From JBHELB01 sp041859045 (GTDB taxonomy: Bacteria > Hydrogenedentota > Hydrogenedentia > Hydrogenedentales > SLHB01), in contig JBHELB010000027.1 in the NCBI GenBank assembly GCA_041859045.1, positions 124,001 through 188,000 on the forward strand: a DNA stretch of 64,000 nucleotides, read 5' to 3'. The notes under the pieces are model-generated. The model did no database searches. It was not told where the DNA came from and saw only the letters and a program-made list of their open reading frames with translations. Positions 55,557 to 62,816 of the stretch are shown here, piece after piece (positions within the stretch are counted from its first letter, which is position 1; each line of letters begins with the position of its first letter). The position numbers and the translations under genes are program-made.

Positions 55557-55594
55557 CCGGGGAAACATTCGAACGATGTTTCCCCGGTTTTTTT
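55557..55594 (+). terminator. Rho-independent terminator
   Basis: Perfect 12-bp stem CCGGGGAAACAT / ATGTTTCCCCGG, seven-base loop, TTTTTTT. Confidence 0.95.
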
Positions 55595-55815
55595 GTGTCG
55601 GGCGCCTGCGAAAAGTGTAACGTCTTCTACATTCCAGGGTAAGGTAGGCGCGGATCGGATGCGGCGGGGAGGCCGTGTCTTGACCTGACCGAGGACTTTC
55701 CCTATTGTTGGGGGCTCTTCGAAGTCCATGTTCAGCAAGGACATGGCGGGGAAATGGAAGCCGCATCACCGGCGATCACCGTGGCTGAAGTCGGGGCCGC
55801 GCTTGGAGAAGCCAG

Positions 55816-56787
55816 ATGTTCGTCGACAGCAAGGTCGCCTATTGGCGTAAGCACGTGAACGTGCGCGAAGCGCGTCGGCTCAGTTTTTTGCGCCAAAGCG
55901 TGGCCTACGTGCTTTCGGAGTCCGCGCGGGACGTTCCGCATATCGCGATGATCGTCCATTTCGACGTGACGCCGCTGGTTCAGTATACGGACCAGTTCGC
56001 CAAAGAGCCGGCCGACCTGCGCACCCTGAACAGCCATCGCGCGCTGACCCGCCTCGCCGTCAGCCGGAATTTTTCGACGTTCTACGTCAAAGCGCTTGCC
56101 CACGCGCTGGTGCATGCGCCGACGCTCAACGCGTTTTTGGACTACTCGCCCATGCGCACGGGTGGGATTGTTTACCACGCCAAGGACATCAACGTTGGAC
56201 TGACCGTGCATACGACCTCGGGCGTGGTAAAGCCGGTGTTGGCCAACCCACATCTGAAACCTTTCGAGGTGGTGACCGAGGAGATGCGCGATCTGACGCG
56301 ACGCACGCGGCGCACCGACCCGGAAGTGCTGTACTGGCAGACGGCGCGGTTGTTGGTGAAGGAAGGGCTGCGTCAGTTGGATTTGGCCAGTTTACGGGCA
56401 CTGTACATTTGGCTGCGCCACACGCTCTTTCATCGCCCCACCGTCCGGCCTGAATTCGCCAAGATTCCCGAGGAGCAGCGGCTGAAACCCGAGGAACTGC
56501 TGGGCGCGACGGTGACGATTGCGAATATCGGAACCGTCGTGGAGGGCCACCAGACGGTCACGGCGATCATTCCGCCGGAGATCTCGATGGTCGGCATTGG
56601 CGATCTGCACCTTGAGCCCTGCGTGGTGGGAGGGCAGGTGGAGCCTCGGTACATGGTCACGATGGCGCTGACCGGCGATCACCGCGCAATGGACGCGGGC
56701 GACGTGTTCCCGTGGCTCGAGCGCATGCGTAACTACTTCCGCAACCCCGCGCAAATCTACGAGTGGAAGCCCGGCGACAAGATCTAA
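55816..56787 (+). CDS. 2-oxoacid dehydrogenase E2 catalytic domain without lipoyl or binding domains
   Basis: 323 residues; GGAGAAG before ATG. The whole protein equals the CAT-like acyltransferase core: an N-terminal VREARRLSFLRQSVAYVLSE, HIAMIVHFDVTPL, NVGLTVHTTSGVVKPVL, GATVTIANIGTV and the catalytic DHRAMDAGD (H and D retained; the usual final DG is DAG). E2 proteins normally carry lipoyl and E1/E3-binding domains ahead of this core, and neither is present nor is any E1/E3 gene nearby. Function may be a different CoA-dependent acyl transfer. Confidence 0.85.
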   Translation: MFVDSKVAYWRKHVNVREARRLSFLRQSVAYVLSESARDVPHIAMIVHFDVTPLVQYTDQFAKEPADLRTLNSHRALTRLAVSRNFSTFYVKALAHALVHAPTLNAFLDYSPMRTGGIVYHAKDINVGLTVHTTSGVVKPVLANPHLKPFEVVTEEMRDLTRRTRRTDPEVLYWQTARLLVKEGLRQLDLASLRALYIWLRHTLFHRPTVRPEFAKIPEEQRLKPEELLGATVTIANIGTVVEGHQTVTAIIPPEISMVGIGDLHLEPCVVGGQVEPRYMVTMALTGDHRAMDAGDVFPWLERMRNYFRNPAQIYEWKPGDKI

Positions 56788-56900
56788 CCGCGACGCTTCT
56801 CGGACCTCGGTGAGATTCGTCTAACCCCCGAAGACTTGACCGTTCTATCTCTGGAGACTATGCTTTTCGAGGTAACTATGCTAAGGGGTGACTCTCCACT

Positions 56901-58442
56901 ATGTTAGCGCGCGTGCATTCTTCGGCGATCTTGGGCATTGACGGGTTCCCGTTGTCCGTCGAGGTGGATAACTATCCCGGGATGAACAAGCTGACGATCG
57001 TCGGATTGCCCGATGCCGCCGTGAAGGAGAGTCAGGAGCGGGTCGTCTCGGCGATCAAGAACTCCGGATTCCACGCGCCGCGTGGAGTAACGCTGGTCAA
57101 TCTTGCCCCGGCGGACATCCGCAAGGAAGGCAGCGCGCTAGATTTGCCGATCGCGTTGGGACTGCTTGCGGCGAGTGAACAGTTGCGCAGTGGGCGTCTG
57201 AGCGATTATGCGATGGTCGGCGAGTTGGCGCTGAACGGCGACTTGCGGCCCGTTGCGGGCGCGTTGCCGATGGCCATCGCTGCGCGGGATCAAGGCCTGC
57301 GCGGTATTTTGCTTCCCCAGGACAACGCCGATGAGGCGGGCGTCGTGCCGGGCTTTGATGTTATCCCCGTCGCGTCGTTGCGCGAAGCCGCGGACTTCAT
57401 GTCAGGTGCGCTGGGAATCCAACCGCATGTCACGGATATCGACGCGCTTTTTCAGGAAGGACAACACGGCGTCGCGGACCTGAGCGATGTGAAAGGCCAG
57501 GCGCACGTTAAACGCGCGTTGACCATCGCGGCGGCGGGCGGACATAACCTGCTCATGGCGGGGCCGCCGGGTACGGGTAAGACGATGCTCGCGTCGCGAT
57601 TGCCGACGATCCTGCCCGATATGACCTTCGAGGAAGCGCTCGAAACCACGCGCATCTATAGCGTCGCTGGCGCGCTGAACAATGGCAAACACCTCATCGT
57701 GCAACGCCCCTTCCGCGCGCCACATCACACGGCCACGACGGTGTCGATTTGCGGCGGCGGCCACGGTCAACGTCCCATGCCCGGCGAAGTCAGCCTCGCG
57801 CATCACGGCGTGCTGTTCCTCGACGAATTGCCCGAGTTCAATCGCGGCGCGCTCGAGGTCTTGCGCCAACCGCTCGAAAACGGCGTCGTCCACGTGCGTC
57901 GCGCCGCGTACAGCGTCATTTTCCCGAGCCGAATGCTACTCGTCGCCGCGCTGAACCCGTGCCCCTGCGGATTTCGGTCGCATCCGCGAATCCAGTGTCA
58001 ATGCAGCGCGAATGAAGTGCAACGCTATATCTCGCGGTTGAGCGGGCCGTTGTTGGACCGCATCGATCTGCACGTCGATGTGCCCGCGTTGAGCTACGAG
58101 GAGATCGCCGATCGACGTCCCAGCGGCGCGAGCAGCGCCGAAGTGCGCGCCACCGTGCAGCGTACCCGCGACCGACAACGCGCGCGATACAACGGGCGCT
58201 TCACCTGCAACGCGCACCTCGACTCCCAATCCGTCCGCGAACACTGTGTCCTTGAACCCGGCGCGGAAAAACTGCTCCAACACGCCATCGACGGCCTCGG
58301 CCTCAGCGCTCGCGCGTATGACAAAATCCTCCGCATCGCCCGCACCATCGCCGACCTAGCCGAGACAGAGACCATCTCCGAGACCCACGTTGCCGAAGCC
58401 GTCCAATACCGGACGCTGGATCGGCAGTTGATGACAGCTTAA
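56901..58442 (+). CDS. comM: YifB/ComM-family AAA+ ATPase (Mg-chelatase-like)
   Basis: 513 residues. N-terminal MLARVHSSAILGIDGFPLSV, then IVGLPDAAVKESQERV and LAPADIRKEGSALDLPIALG; Walker A GPPGTGKTM near 215, Walker B VLFLDELPEF; Cys cluster ALNPCPCG...C.C. ComM is a bidirectional helicase promoting branch migration in natural transformation in species studied. Typical length ~510. Confidence 0.94.
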   Translation: MLARVHSSAILGIDGFPLSVEVDNYPGMNKLTIVGLPDAAVKESQERVVSAIKNSGFHAPRGVTLVNLAPADIRKEGSALDLPIALGLLAASEQLRSGRLSDYAMVGELALNGDLRPVAGALPMAIAARDQGLRGILLPQDNADEAGVVPGFDVIPVASLREAADFMSGALGIQPHVTDIDALFQEGQHGVADLSDVKGQAHVKRALTIAAAGGHNLLMAGPPGTGKTMLASRLPTILPDMTFEEALETTRIYSVAGALNNGKHLIVQRPFRAPHHTATTVSICGGGHGQRPMPGEVSLAHHGVLFLDELPEFNRGALEVLRQPLENGVVHVRRAAYSVIFPSRMLLVAALNPCPCGFRSHPRIQCQCSANEVQRYISRLSGPLLDRIDLHVDVPALSYEEIADRRPSGASSAEVRATVQRTRDRQRARYNGRFTCNAHLDSQSVREHCVLEPGAEKLLQHAIDGLGLSARAYDKILRIARTIADLAETETISETHVAEAVQYRTLDRQLMTA

Positions 58443-58523
58443 TGCGTTTTCAAAAACCGCGTAGCCGCCGCTTTTCCCCAAAGACCCCACTGTTTTTGAA
58501 AACGCATAGCGCCAAGCGGCTAC
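58442..58523. repeat. Interleaved inverted repeats after comM
   Basis: ATGCGTTTTCAAAAAC (58442-58457) is perfectly repeated in inverse at 58492-58507 (16 bp). A second pair, GTAGCCGC at 58461-58468 and GCGGCTAC at 58516-58523, is interleaved with the first (order A-X-A'-X'). In RNA this is a pseudoknot order; in DNA it could be two overlapping palindromic units. It may terminate comM. Confidence 0.75.
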
Positions 58524-58724
58524 GGTATTACTTGAAACGCTCTAGGCCTCCGTCGTTATTGTCAGTATGACGTTTGGTTCGTGGTCTTCTTGGCGATAAC
58601 GCGCAAGAAGCCATTTTTTGTTTGAGCTGGGCGGATGGCCGGCGGTCGTCTGCGATTTCCTCGCGTTTCTGCGACAAGCCCGTTTCCGGGCTGCGCGTAG
58701 CGCGTGTATTGACAGAAGTTGTCC

Positions 58725-59486
58725 TTATTCCCCCGCGAGGTAGGGGTCGATCTCGCGAATGCGTTTTTTCTCACGAAGCTGAAGGAACGTGTAGAGCAGG
58801 ACGCACGTCCACATGATCAGCATCGTGCTCGCGGTCAAGATGAACCAGCCCGACTGCGCGCCGGGTTGATTTCTGGACGCGCCGGTAAAGGTGCGAAGCC
58901 ATTGTCCGGCCATTTGCAGTTGGACAGGCACGGTGTCGGCCGTGTAGTACGTCCCCATCACCTGCCCGGCACCAGGAACCCACATGCCCATCGCCTTGCC
59001 CCCCATCGCAAGGACCCCCACCGCGTAACCGCCCATTGCGAGCGCGCCCACGGCGAAGCCGCCGTAACTGATCGGTGCCAACGCGAATCCGCCGTACGCA
59101 AACACAAGCCCAAGAGCCAAGCCCCCCATGGGGATAAGGCCGATCGCGCAGCCTCCCACGGCCAGCACCCCCATCGCCAGACCACCCACCGCGACCACGC
59201 CAATCGCCCGCGGGCCAATGGCGATGACTCCACGGGCGGTGCCGGTCAACCGAACGTCGATCAATCGCCAGGTGCGAAAACGATACCCCACCACCGTTGG
59301 GTTGCCGAGGTCTTCGATGGACTTCAGGATCGCTTCGGTCTCAGATACCCCTTCGGAAACGAAATGCCCGATCTTCTCGTCCAGGTGGTCGCTCAACTCA
59401 TTGCGAATTGCCTGTTTTTTCTGCGGGTCGCGAACGTCGGCAATCGCCATCACGCGATCGATGTACCGTTCCACTGCGCCTTTCAT
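58725..59486 (-). CDS. PadR-linked membrane protein with Gly/Ala-rich hydrophobic repeats
   Basis: 253 residues from the ATG at 59486 (GGAAGGGGG upstream). Residues 1-70 (AVERYIDRVMAIADVRDPQK ... LSDHLDEKI ... GVSETEAILKSIEDLGNP) match the permease-prefix/HAAS-type helical domain paired with PadR regulators. About 75-175 is a run of ~8-residue hydrophobic repeats (AVGGLAMGVLAVGGCAIGLI). A final TM helix (FILTASTMLIMWTCVLLY) is followed by a basic tail. Function unknown; expected to be controlled by the upstream PadR protein. Confidence 0.8.
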   Translation of the reverse strand: MKGAVERYIDRVMAIADVRDPQKKQAIRNELSDHLDEKIGHFVSEGVSETEAILKSIEDLGNPTVVGYRFRTWRLIDVRLTGTARGVIAIGPRAIGVVAVGGLAMGVLAVGGCAIGLIPMGGLALGLVFAYGGFALAPISYGGFAVGALAMGGYAVGVLAMGGKAMGMWVPGAGQVMGTYYTADTVPVQLQMAGQWLRTFTGASRNQPGAQSGWFILTASTMLIMWTCVLLYTFLQLREKKRIREIDPYLAGE

Positions 59487-59499
59487 CGTCGCCCCCTTC

Positions 59500-59865
59500 C
59501 TATGCCGGCTCGCTGGCGAGCCCGCCAATCTCGTTGCTCGTTTCCTGACGCACACGCTCCATCACCTTGCTCAGCGCGCCCCACTGACGCAGGTCTTCCG
59601 CCAAGGCGGCAGTCCCGCGCTCCGTGAGCCGGTAATATTTGCGTGGGCGCGCCCCCTCCGCCTGCAAAATCTCCGCGCTAACCAAGCCGCGCTCCTCCAT
59701 GCGGTACAACACCGGGTAAATCGTGCCCTCCCCCAGCCGGAGCAATCCTTCGTGCGCCCGGTTAATTTCGCGCACCAGGGCATACCCGTAATTGGCCCCT
59801 TTACTAAGTTCGGCCAAGATAATGGTTTCCACGTTGCCGTCTAGCGCTTTTTTCGAGAGCCGCAT
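59500..59865 (-). CDS. PadR-family transcriptional regulator
   Basis: 121 residues from the ATG at 59865 (AGGAAAGGAA upstream). Winged helix: ETIILAELSKGANYGYALVR, EGTIYPVLYRMEERGLVSAE, and the wing RPRKYYRLTERGTAAL typical of PadR. Ends 13 bases before the start of its likely target. Promoter and candidate operator at 59894-59923. Confidence 0.92.
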   Translation of the reverse strand: MRLSKKALDGNVETIILAELSKGANYGYALVREINRAHEGLLRLGEGTIYPVLYRMEERGLVSAEILQAEGARPRKYYRLTERGTAALAEDLRQWGALSKVMERVRQETSNEIGGLASEPA

Positions 59866-59893
59866 CGCAATTCCTTTCCTGATCTCCACAGTT

Positions 59894-59923
59894 ACTATAT
59901 GCCATAAAGCTATATGCTGTCAA
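59894..59923 (-). promoter_or_regulatory. PadR operon promoter with overlapping direct repeats
   Basis: Minus strand: TTGACA, 18 bases, TATAGT. The spacer and -10 contain GCATATAG twice, seven bases apart (plus-strand 59895-59902 and 59910-59917), placed to allow repressor occlusion of the -10. PadR autoregulation is common, but its usual operator is an inverted ATGT/ACAT pair, so this assignment is tentative. Confidence 0.65.
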
Positions 59924-60033
59924 GTATGCGGTTCGAGGTATCTACTAGGCAGGCAACTCGCCAGGGAGTATGCTCTCGGTATAGAGCGTTCACGGTAGGG
60001 ATTGAAAACGCGGCAATTGGGTGAGGAGGACAC

Positions 60034-60420
60034 ATGGAACAGGCCAAGAGCATTGCCATTGTCGGGGCGTCAGCCGACCGACGCAAGTACGGAAACAAGG
60101 CGGTGCGCGCTTTCGCGAAGGGGGGCTGGACGGTCTACCCGATTCATCCCACCGCGCAGGAAATAGAAGGCGCGCGCTGCTACGCTTCGGTGGCCCAGAT
60201 TCCCGGACCGGTGGACCGGATCTCCATGTATGTGCCCCCGGCGGTGGGGCGCAAGCTGCTCCCGGAGATCGCCGCAAAGAAGCCGGCGGAATTCTTTCTT
60301 AACCCCGGTTCCGACGACGACGCGCTGGTGGACGAAGCCAAGGCGCTCGGGTTGACCCCGATCAGGGCGTGCAGCATCGTCAATATCGGCCTGCGCCCGG
60401 ACCAATTCCCGGACGAATAG
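60034..60420 (+). CDS. CoA-binding-domain protein (YccU-like)
   Basis: 128 residues. SIAIVGASADRRKYGNKAVR is the Rossmann loop of CoA_binding_2; YPIHPTAQEIEGARCYASVA and FFLNPGSDDDALVDEAKALG follow the family course. No catalytic domain, as usual for stand-alone members. Role not established. Confidence 0.88.
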   Translation: MEQAKSIAIVGASADRRKYGNKAVRAFAKGGWTVYPIHPTAQEIEGARCYASVAQIPGPVDRISMYVPPAVGRKLLPEIAAKKPAEFFLNPGSDDDALVDEAKALGLTPIRACSIVNIGLRPDQFPDE

Positions 60421-60428
60421 GAAGAAAC

Positions 60429-60481
60429 GTCTCCCTATATATAGGGGTCTTGTTGCACCACACCCCAACAAATAGGGAGAC
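60429..60481. repeat. Stem-loop element between CoA-binding gene and MshEN-AAA+ gene
   Basis: Perfect 10-bp inverted repeat GTCTCCCTAT / ATAGGGAGAC spanning 33 bases that contain a CCTATATATAGG palindrome and a GGGG/CCCC pair. It follows the upstream stop by nine bases and could act as a terminator, though no U-tract follows. Confidence 0.6.
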
Positions 60482-60565
60482 TGCGCGAGCGGTTTCCTAT
60501 GGGCCGCCAAATTTCTGTCAATTAGACAACTTATTGGCATTAAAGGGGTTGTGACTTATAAACAA

Positions 60566-60595
60566 TTGACTTCGCGCCGTTCCCGATGTTATAAT
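60566..60595 (+). promoter_or_regulatory. Strong sigma-70 promoter
   Basis: TTGACT, 18 bases, TATAAT (perfect -10). Predicted start near 60602, leader about 50 bases, upstream of the MshEN-AAA+ gene and probably the PilB/GspE gene after it. Confidence 0.85.
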
Positions 60596-60651
60596 CCCTT
60601 CCGTGGAGGACGGCGGTCCGCCCTCCACATCAGGTACTGAGGAACGCCACT

Positions 60652-62787
60652 ATGTCTGATTTGCCTTCTCAACCGCAGCATGCTTCCGCGCCGTCTGCCG
60701 ATTCGGGCCTGGGCAGCCGGGTGCGCCGTCCGTCCAATCGCTTGGGCGACATGCTGATCGAAGAAGGCGTCATTTCCCAGAGCATGCTGGCCGAGGCCCT
60801 GAACAAGCAGGCCAAAGAGGGTGGATTTCTCGGCAAGACGCTGGTGGAATTGGGGTATGTAGACCAGAAAACGTTGACGACACTGCTGGTCAAGCAGTGC
60901 AAGATCCCGCACATCAGTTTGCTCGATTACGGCGTCAGCGAAGCGCTGGCCAAGATGCTTCCCCGCGAGTTCTGCCTCAAGTACCGTCTCCTGCCGATTG
61001 ACAAGATGGGCAAGATTCTCACGGTGGCGATGGTGGACCCCCTCGACCTGGAAGCGCTCGAGCAGATCCGTGCGCAGCACCCCGAACTTCACATCAAGCC
61101 TATTCTGTGCAATTGGGACCATTTCGACGCGGTGGTGCGTAAGCTGTTGCCGGCCGAAGGCGGAGCGACCGAAGGCGAGATGACCATGAGCAGCCTCGGG
61201 TTGAACATGGTTTCAAAGCCGAAGCCCGCGCCTGTTCCCGAAGCCCCGGCGGTTTCTGCACCTGCCCCGCCTGCGGGCCCCACCGCGCCCATGCCCCCTT
61301 CGGCGGACGTGGACTCCGTGGTGCAGCAGTTGGTGCGCGAGAACAGCACGGCCGCCACAAGCGCGCCCGCACCTGCGCCCGTTACCGCCCCGCACACTCT
61401 GGACGCGACGGTGCAGACGGCCCTGACCCCGCTGGTTGACCAGTTGGTTGCCACACAGGATTCCGGCGAAGGTGCGGCGGCGAAAGTCGCGGAGCATCTC
61501 AGCCAGAACCTGCGCGAGAGTCTCAAAGAAGTCGTCAAAGACGCGGTGCATACCCTTGCCGAGTCGAATCCGTCGCCCGCGCCGGTGGTGAGTCCCGAGG
61601 TGATGGCGGCGACGGTGCATGAAAGTATTGATAGCGCCATGACGGAGGCGGTCTCGAAGCTGCACGAAGTGGTCAAGGACGCCGCGCAGCACGAGACGCA
61701 GGTGACCAAAGAGGCGTTCCACGAGAGCATGGCGGGAATCATCCGGGAGAGCGTGGGCGGCGCAATGCAGCAGGCGGTGGCGCAACTCATCGAGGCGACC
61801 GCCAAAGCCCCGGCGAAGCCTTCCCTCTCGGCTGAAGATCTCTCCACGACAATCCGCGAGAGCGTCGGCGCGATCATGAACGAGTCGTTTGCAAAACTCG
61901 CCGAACGCATCGAGCAGACAGCGCCGGTGCGGGTGGCCGCCAATGTGGAGCCGTTCCCGCGGCAGGCGGAACGCCGGGCTGCGCCGACGATGGCGCGCGC
62001 GTTGGACGGCGCGACGGACCGCGCCCAGGGCGACGAGCGTATCCGCAAGGCCCTCGAACAGGAGCAAGCGGTTCACTCGTTCAGTTTCGCGCAGTTTGTG
62101 CCAGGAACGACGAACCAGTTCGCATTTAACGTATTTCAGGCGATTGCGCAGAGCCCCGGGGCGGAATTCACCCCGCTTTACGTGCATAGCGCGCCGGGCT
62201 TGGGCAAAACGCACCTGCTTCATGCGGTGGCCCATGAGGTCACCGAACTCCACCCCGACGCCCGTGTGCTGCTTGTGAACGCCTCGCGGTTTATCCAGAA
62301 GACGGAAGAGGCCTCGGGACGCAAGAGCGACGAACTGAAACTCCATTATTGCCTACAGGACGTATTTCTGCTGGACGACCTCCACCAGATTCGGACCAGT
62401 GCGCGGGCGCAGGAAGAGTTGATCAGCATTCTTGAGTTGCTTGAGCAGGAAGGCCGCCAGATTGTGCTGAGCGGCGCGGAAATGCCCGACCGCCTGGGCT
62501 TGATGCCTGCGTTGACCTCGCGCATTTCGGCGGGCGTGGTTATTGGCCTGCAACCGCCGGATTTCGAGGCGCGCCTGGCTATTCTCGAGCAGACAGCCGA
62601 CACCCTGCGGGCGGGTCTGAGCGGGGCGATCCTCGAAGTCGTCGCCCGGCGTGTCACGAGCGACGTGCGTCGCCTCAACGGGGCCTTGCGCAAGCTGCTG
62701 GCGTTCGCTAAGCTGGGTCAGCAGGAACTCACGGCCGAACGGACCGAGGAAGTCCTCACGAGTCTCGGGATTACCGACGCCGCGTAA
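60652..62787 (+). CDS. MshEN domain fused to a DnaA-like AAA+ ATPase
   Basis: 711 residues. Residues about 28-165 are an MshEN/GspE N-terminal domain (RLGDMLIEEGVISQSMLAEA ... FLGKTLVELGYVDQKTL ... LTVAMVDPLDLEALEQIR), a fold known to bind c-di-GMP in some secretion ATPases. About 185-460 is a Pro/Ala-rich and helical linker with repeated TIRESVG/IIRESVG-like segments. About 473-700 follows bacterial DnaA domain III closely: FAQFVPGTTNQFAFN, Walker A HSAPGLGKTHLLHA, Walker B DVFLLDDLHQI, QIVLSGAEMP, LTSRISAGVVIGLQPPDFEA, sensor-2 VRRLNGALRKL. The DnaA DNA-binding domain IV is absent. Secretion-related role inferred from the PilB/GspE gene 29 bases downstream. Confidence 0.9.
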   Translation: MSDLPSQPQHASAPSADSGLGSRVRRPSNRLGDMLIEEGVISQSMLAEALNKQAKEGGFLGKTLVELGYVDQKTLTTLLVKQCKIPHISLLDYGVSEALAKMLPREFCLKYRLLPIDKMGKILTVAMVDPLDLEALEQIRAQHPELHIKPILCNWDHFDAVVRKLLPAEGGATEGEMTMSSLGLNMVSKPKPAPVPEAPAVSAPAPPAGPTAPMPPSADVDSVVQQLVRENSTAATSAPAPAPVTAPHTLDATVQTALTPLVDQLVATQDSGEGAAAKVAEHLSQNLRESLKEVVKDAVHTLAESNPSPAPVVSPEVMAATVHESIDSAMTEAVSKLHEVVKDAAQHETQVTKEAFHESMAGIIRESVGGAMQQAVAQLIEATAKAPAKPSLSAEDLSTTIRESVGAIMNESFAKLAERIEQTAPVRVAANVEPFPRQAERRAAPTMARALDGATDRAQGDERIRKALEQEQAVHSFSFAQFVPGTTNQFAFNVFQAIAQSPGAEFTPLYVHSAPGLGKTHLLHAVAHEVTELHPDARVLLVNASRFIQKTEEASGRKSDELKLHYCLQDVFLLDDLHQIRTSARAQEELISILELLEQEGRQIVLSGAEMPDRLGLMPALTSRISAGVVIGLQPPDFEARLAILEQTADTLRAGLSGAILEVVARRVTSDVRRLNGALRKLLAFAKLGQQELTAERTEEVLTSLGITDAA

Positions 62788-62816
62788 CGGTCGCAGGCTC
62801 GGGATAGGGAAGAATC

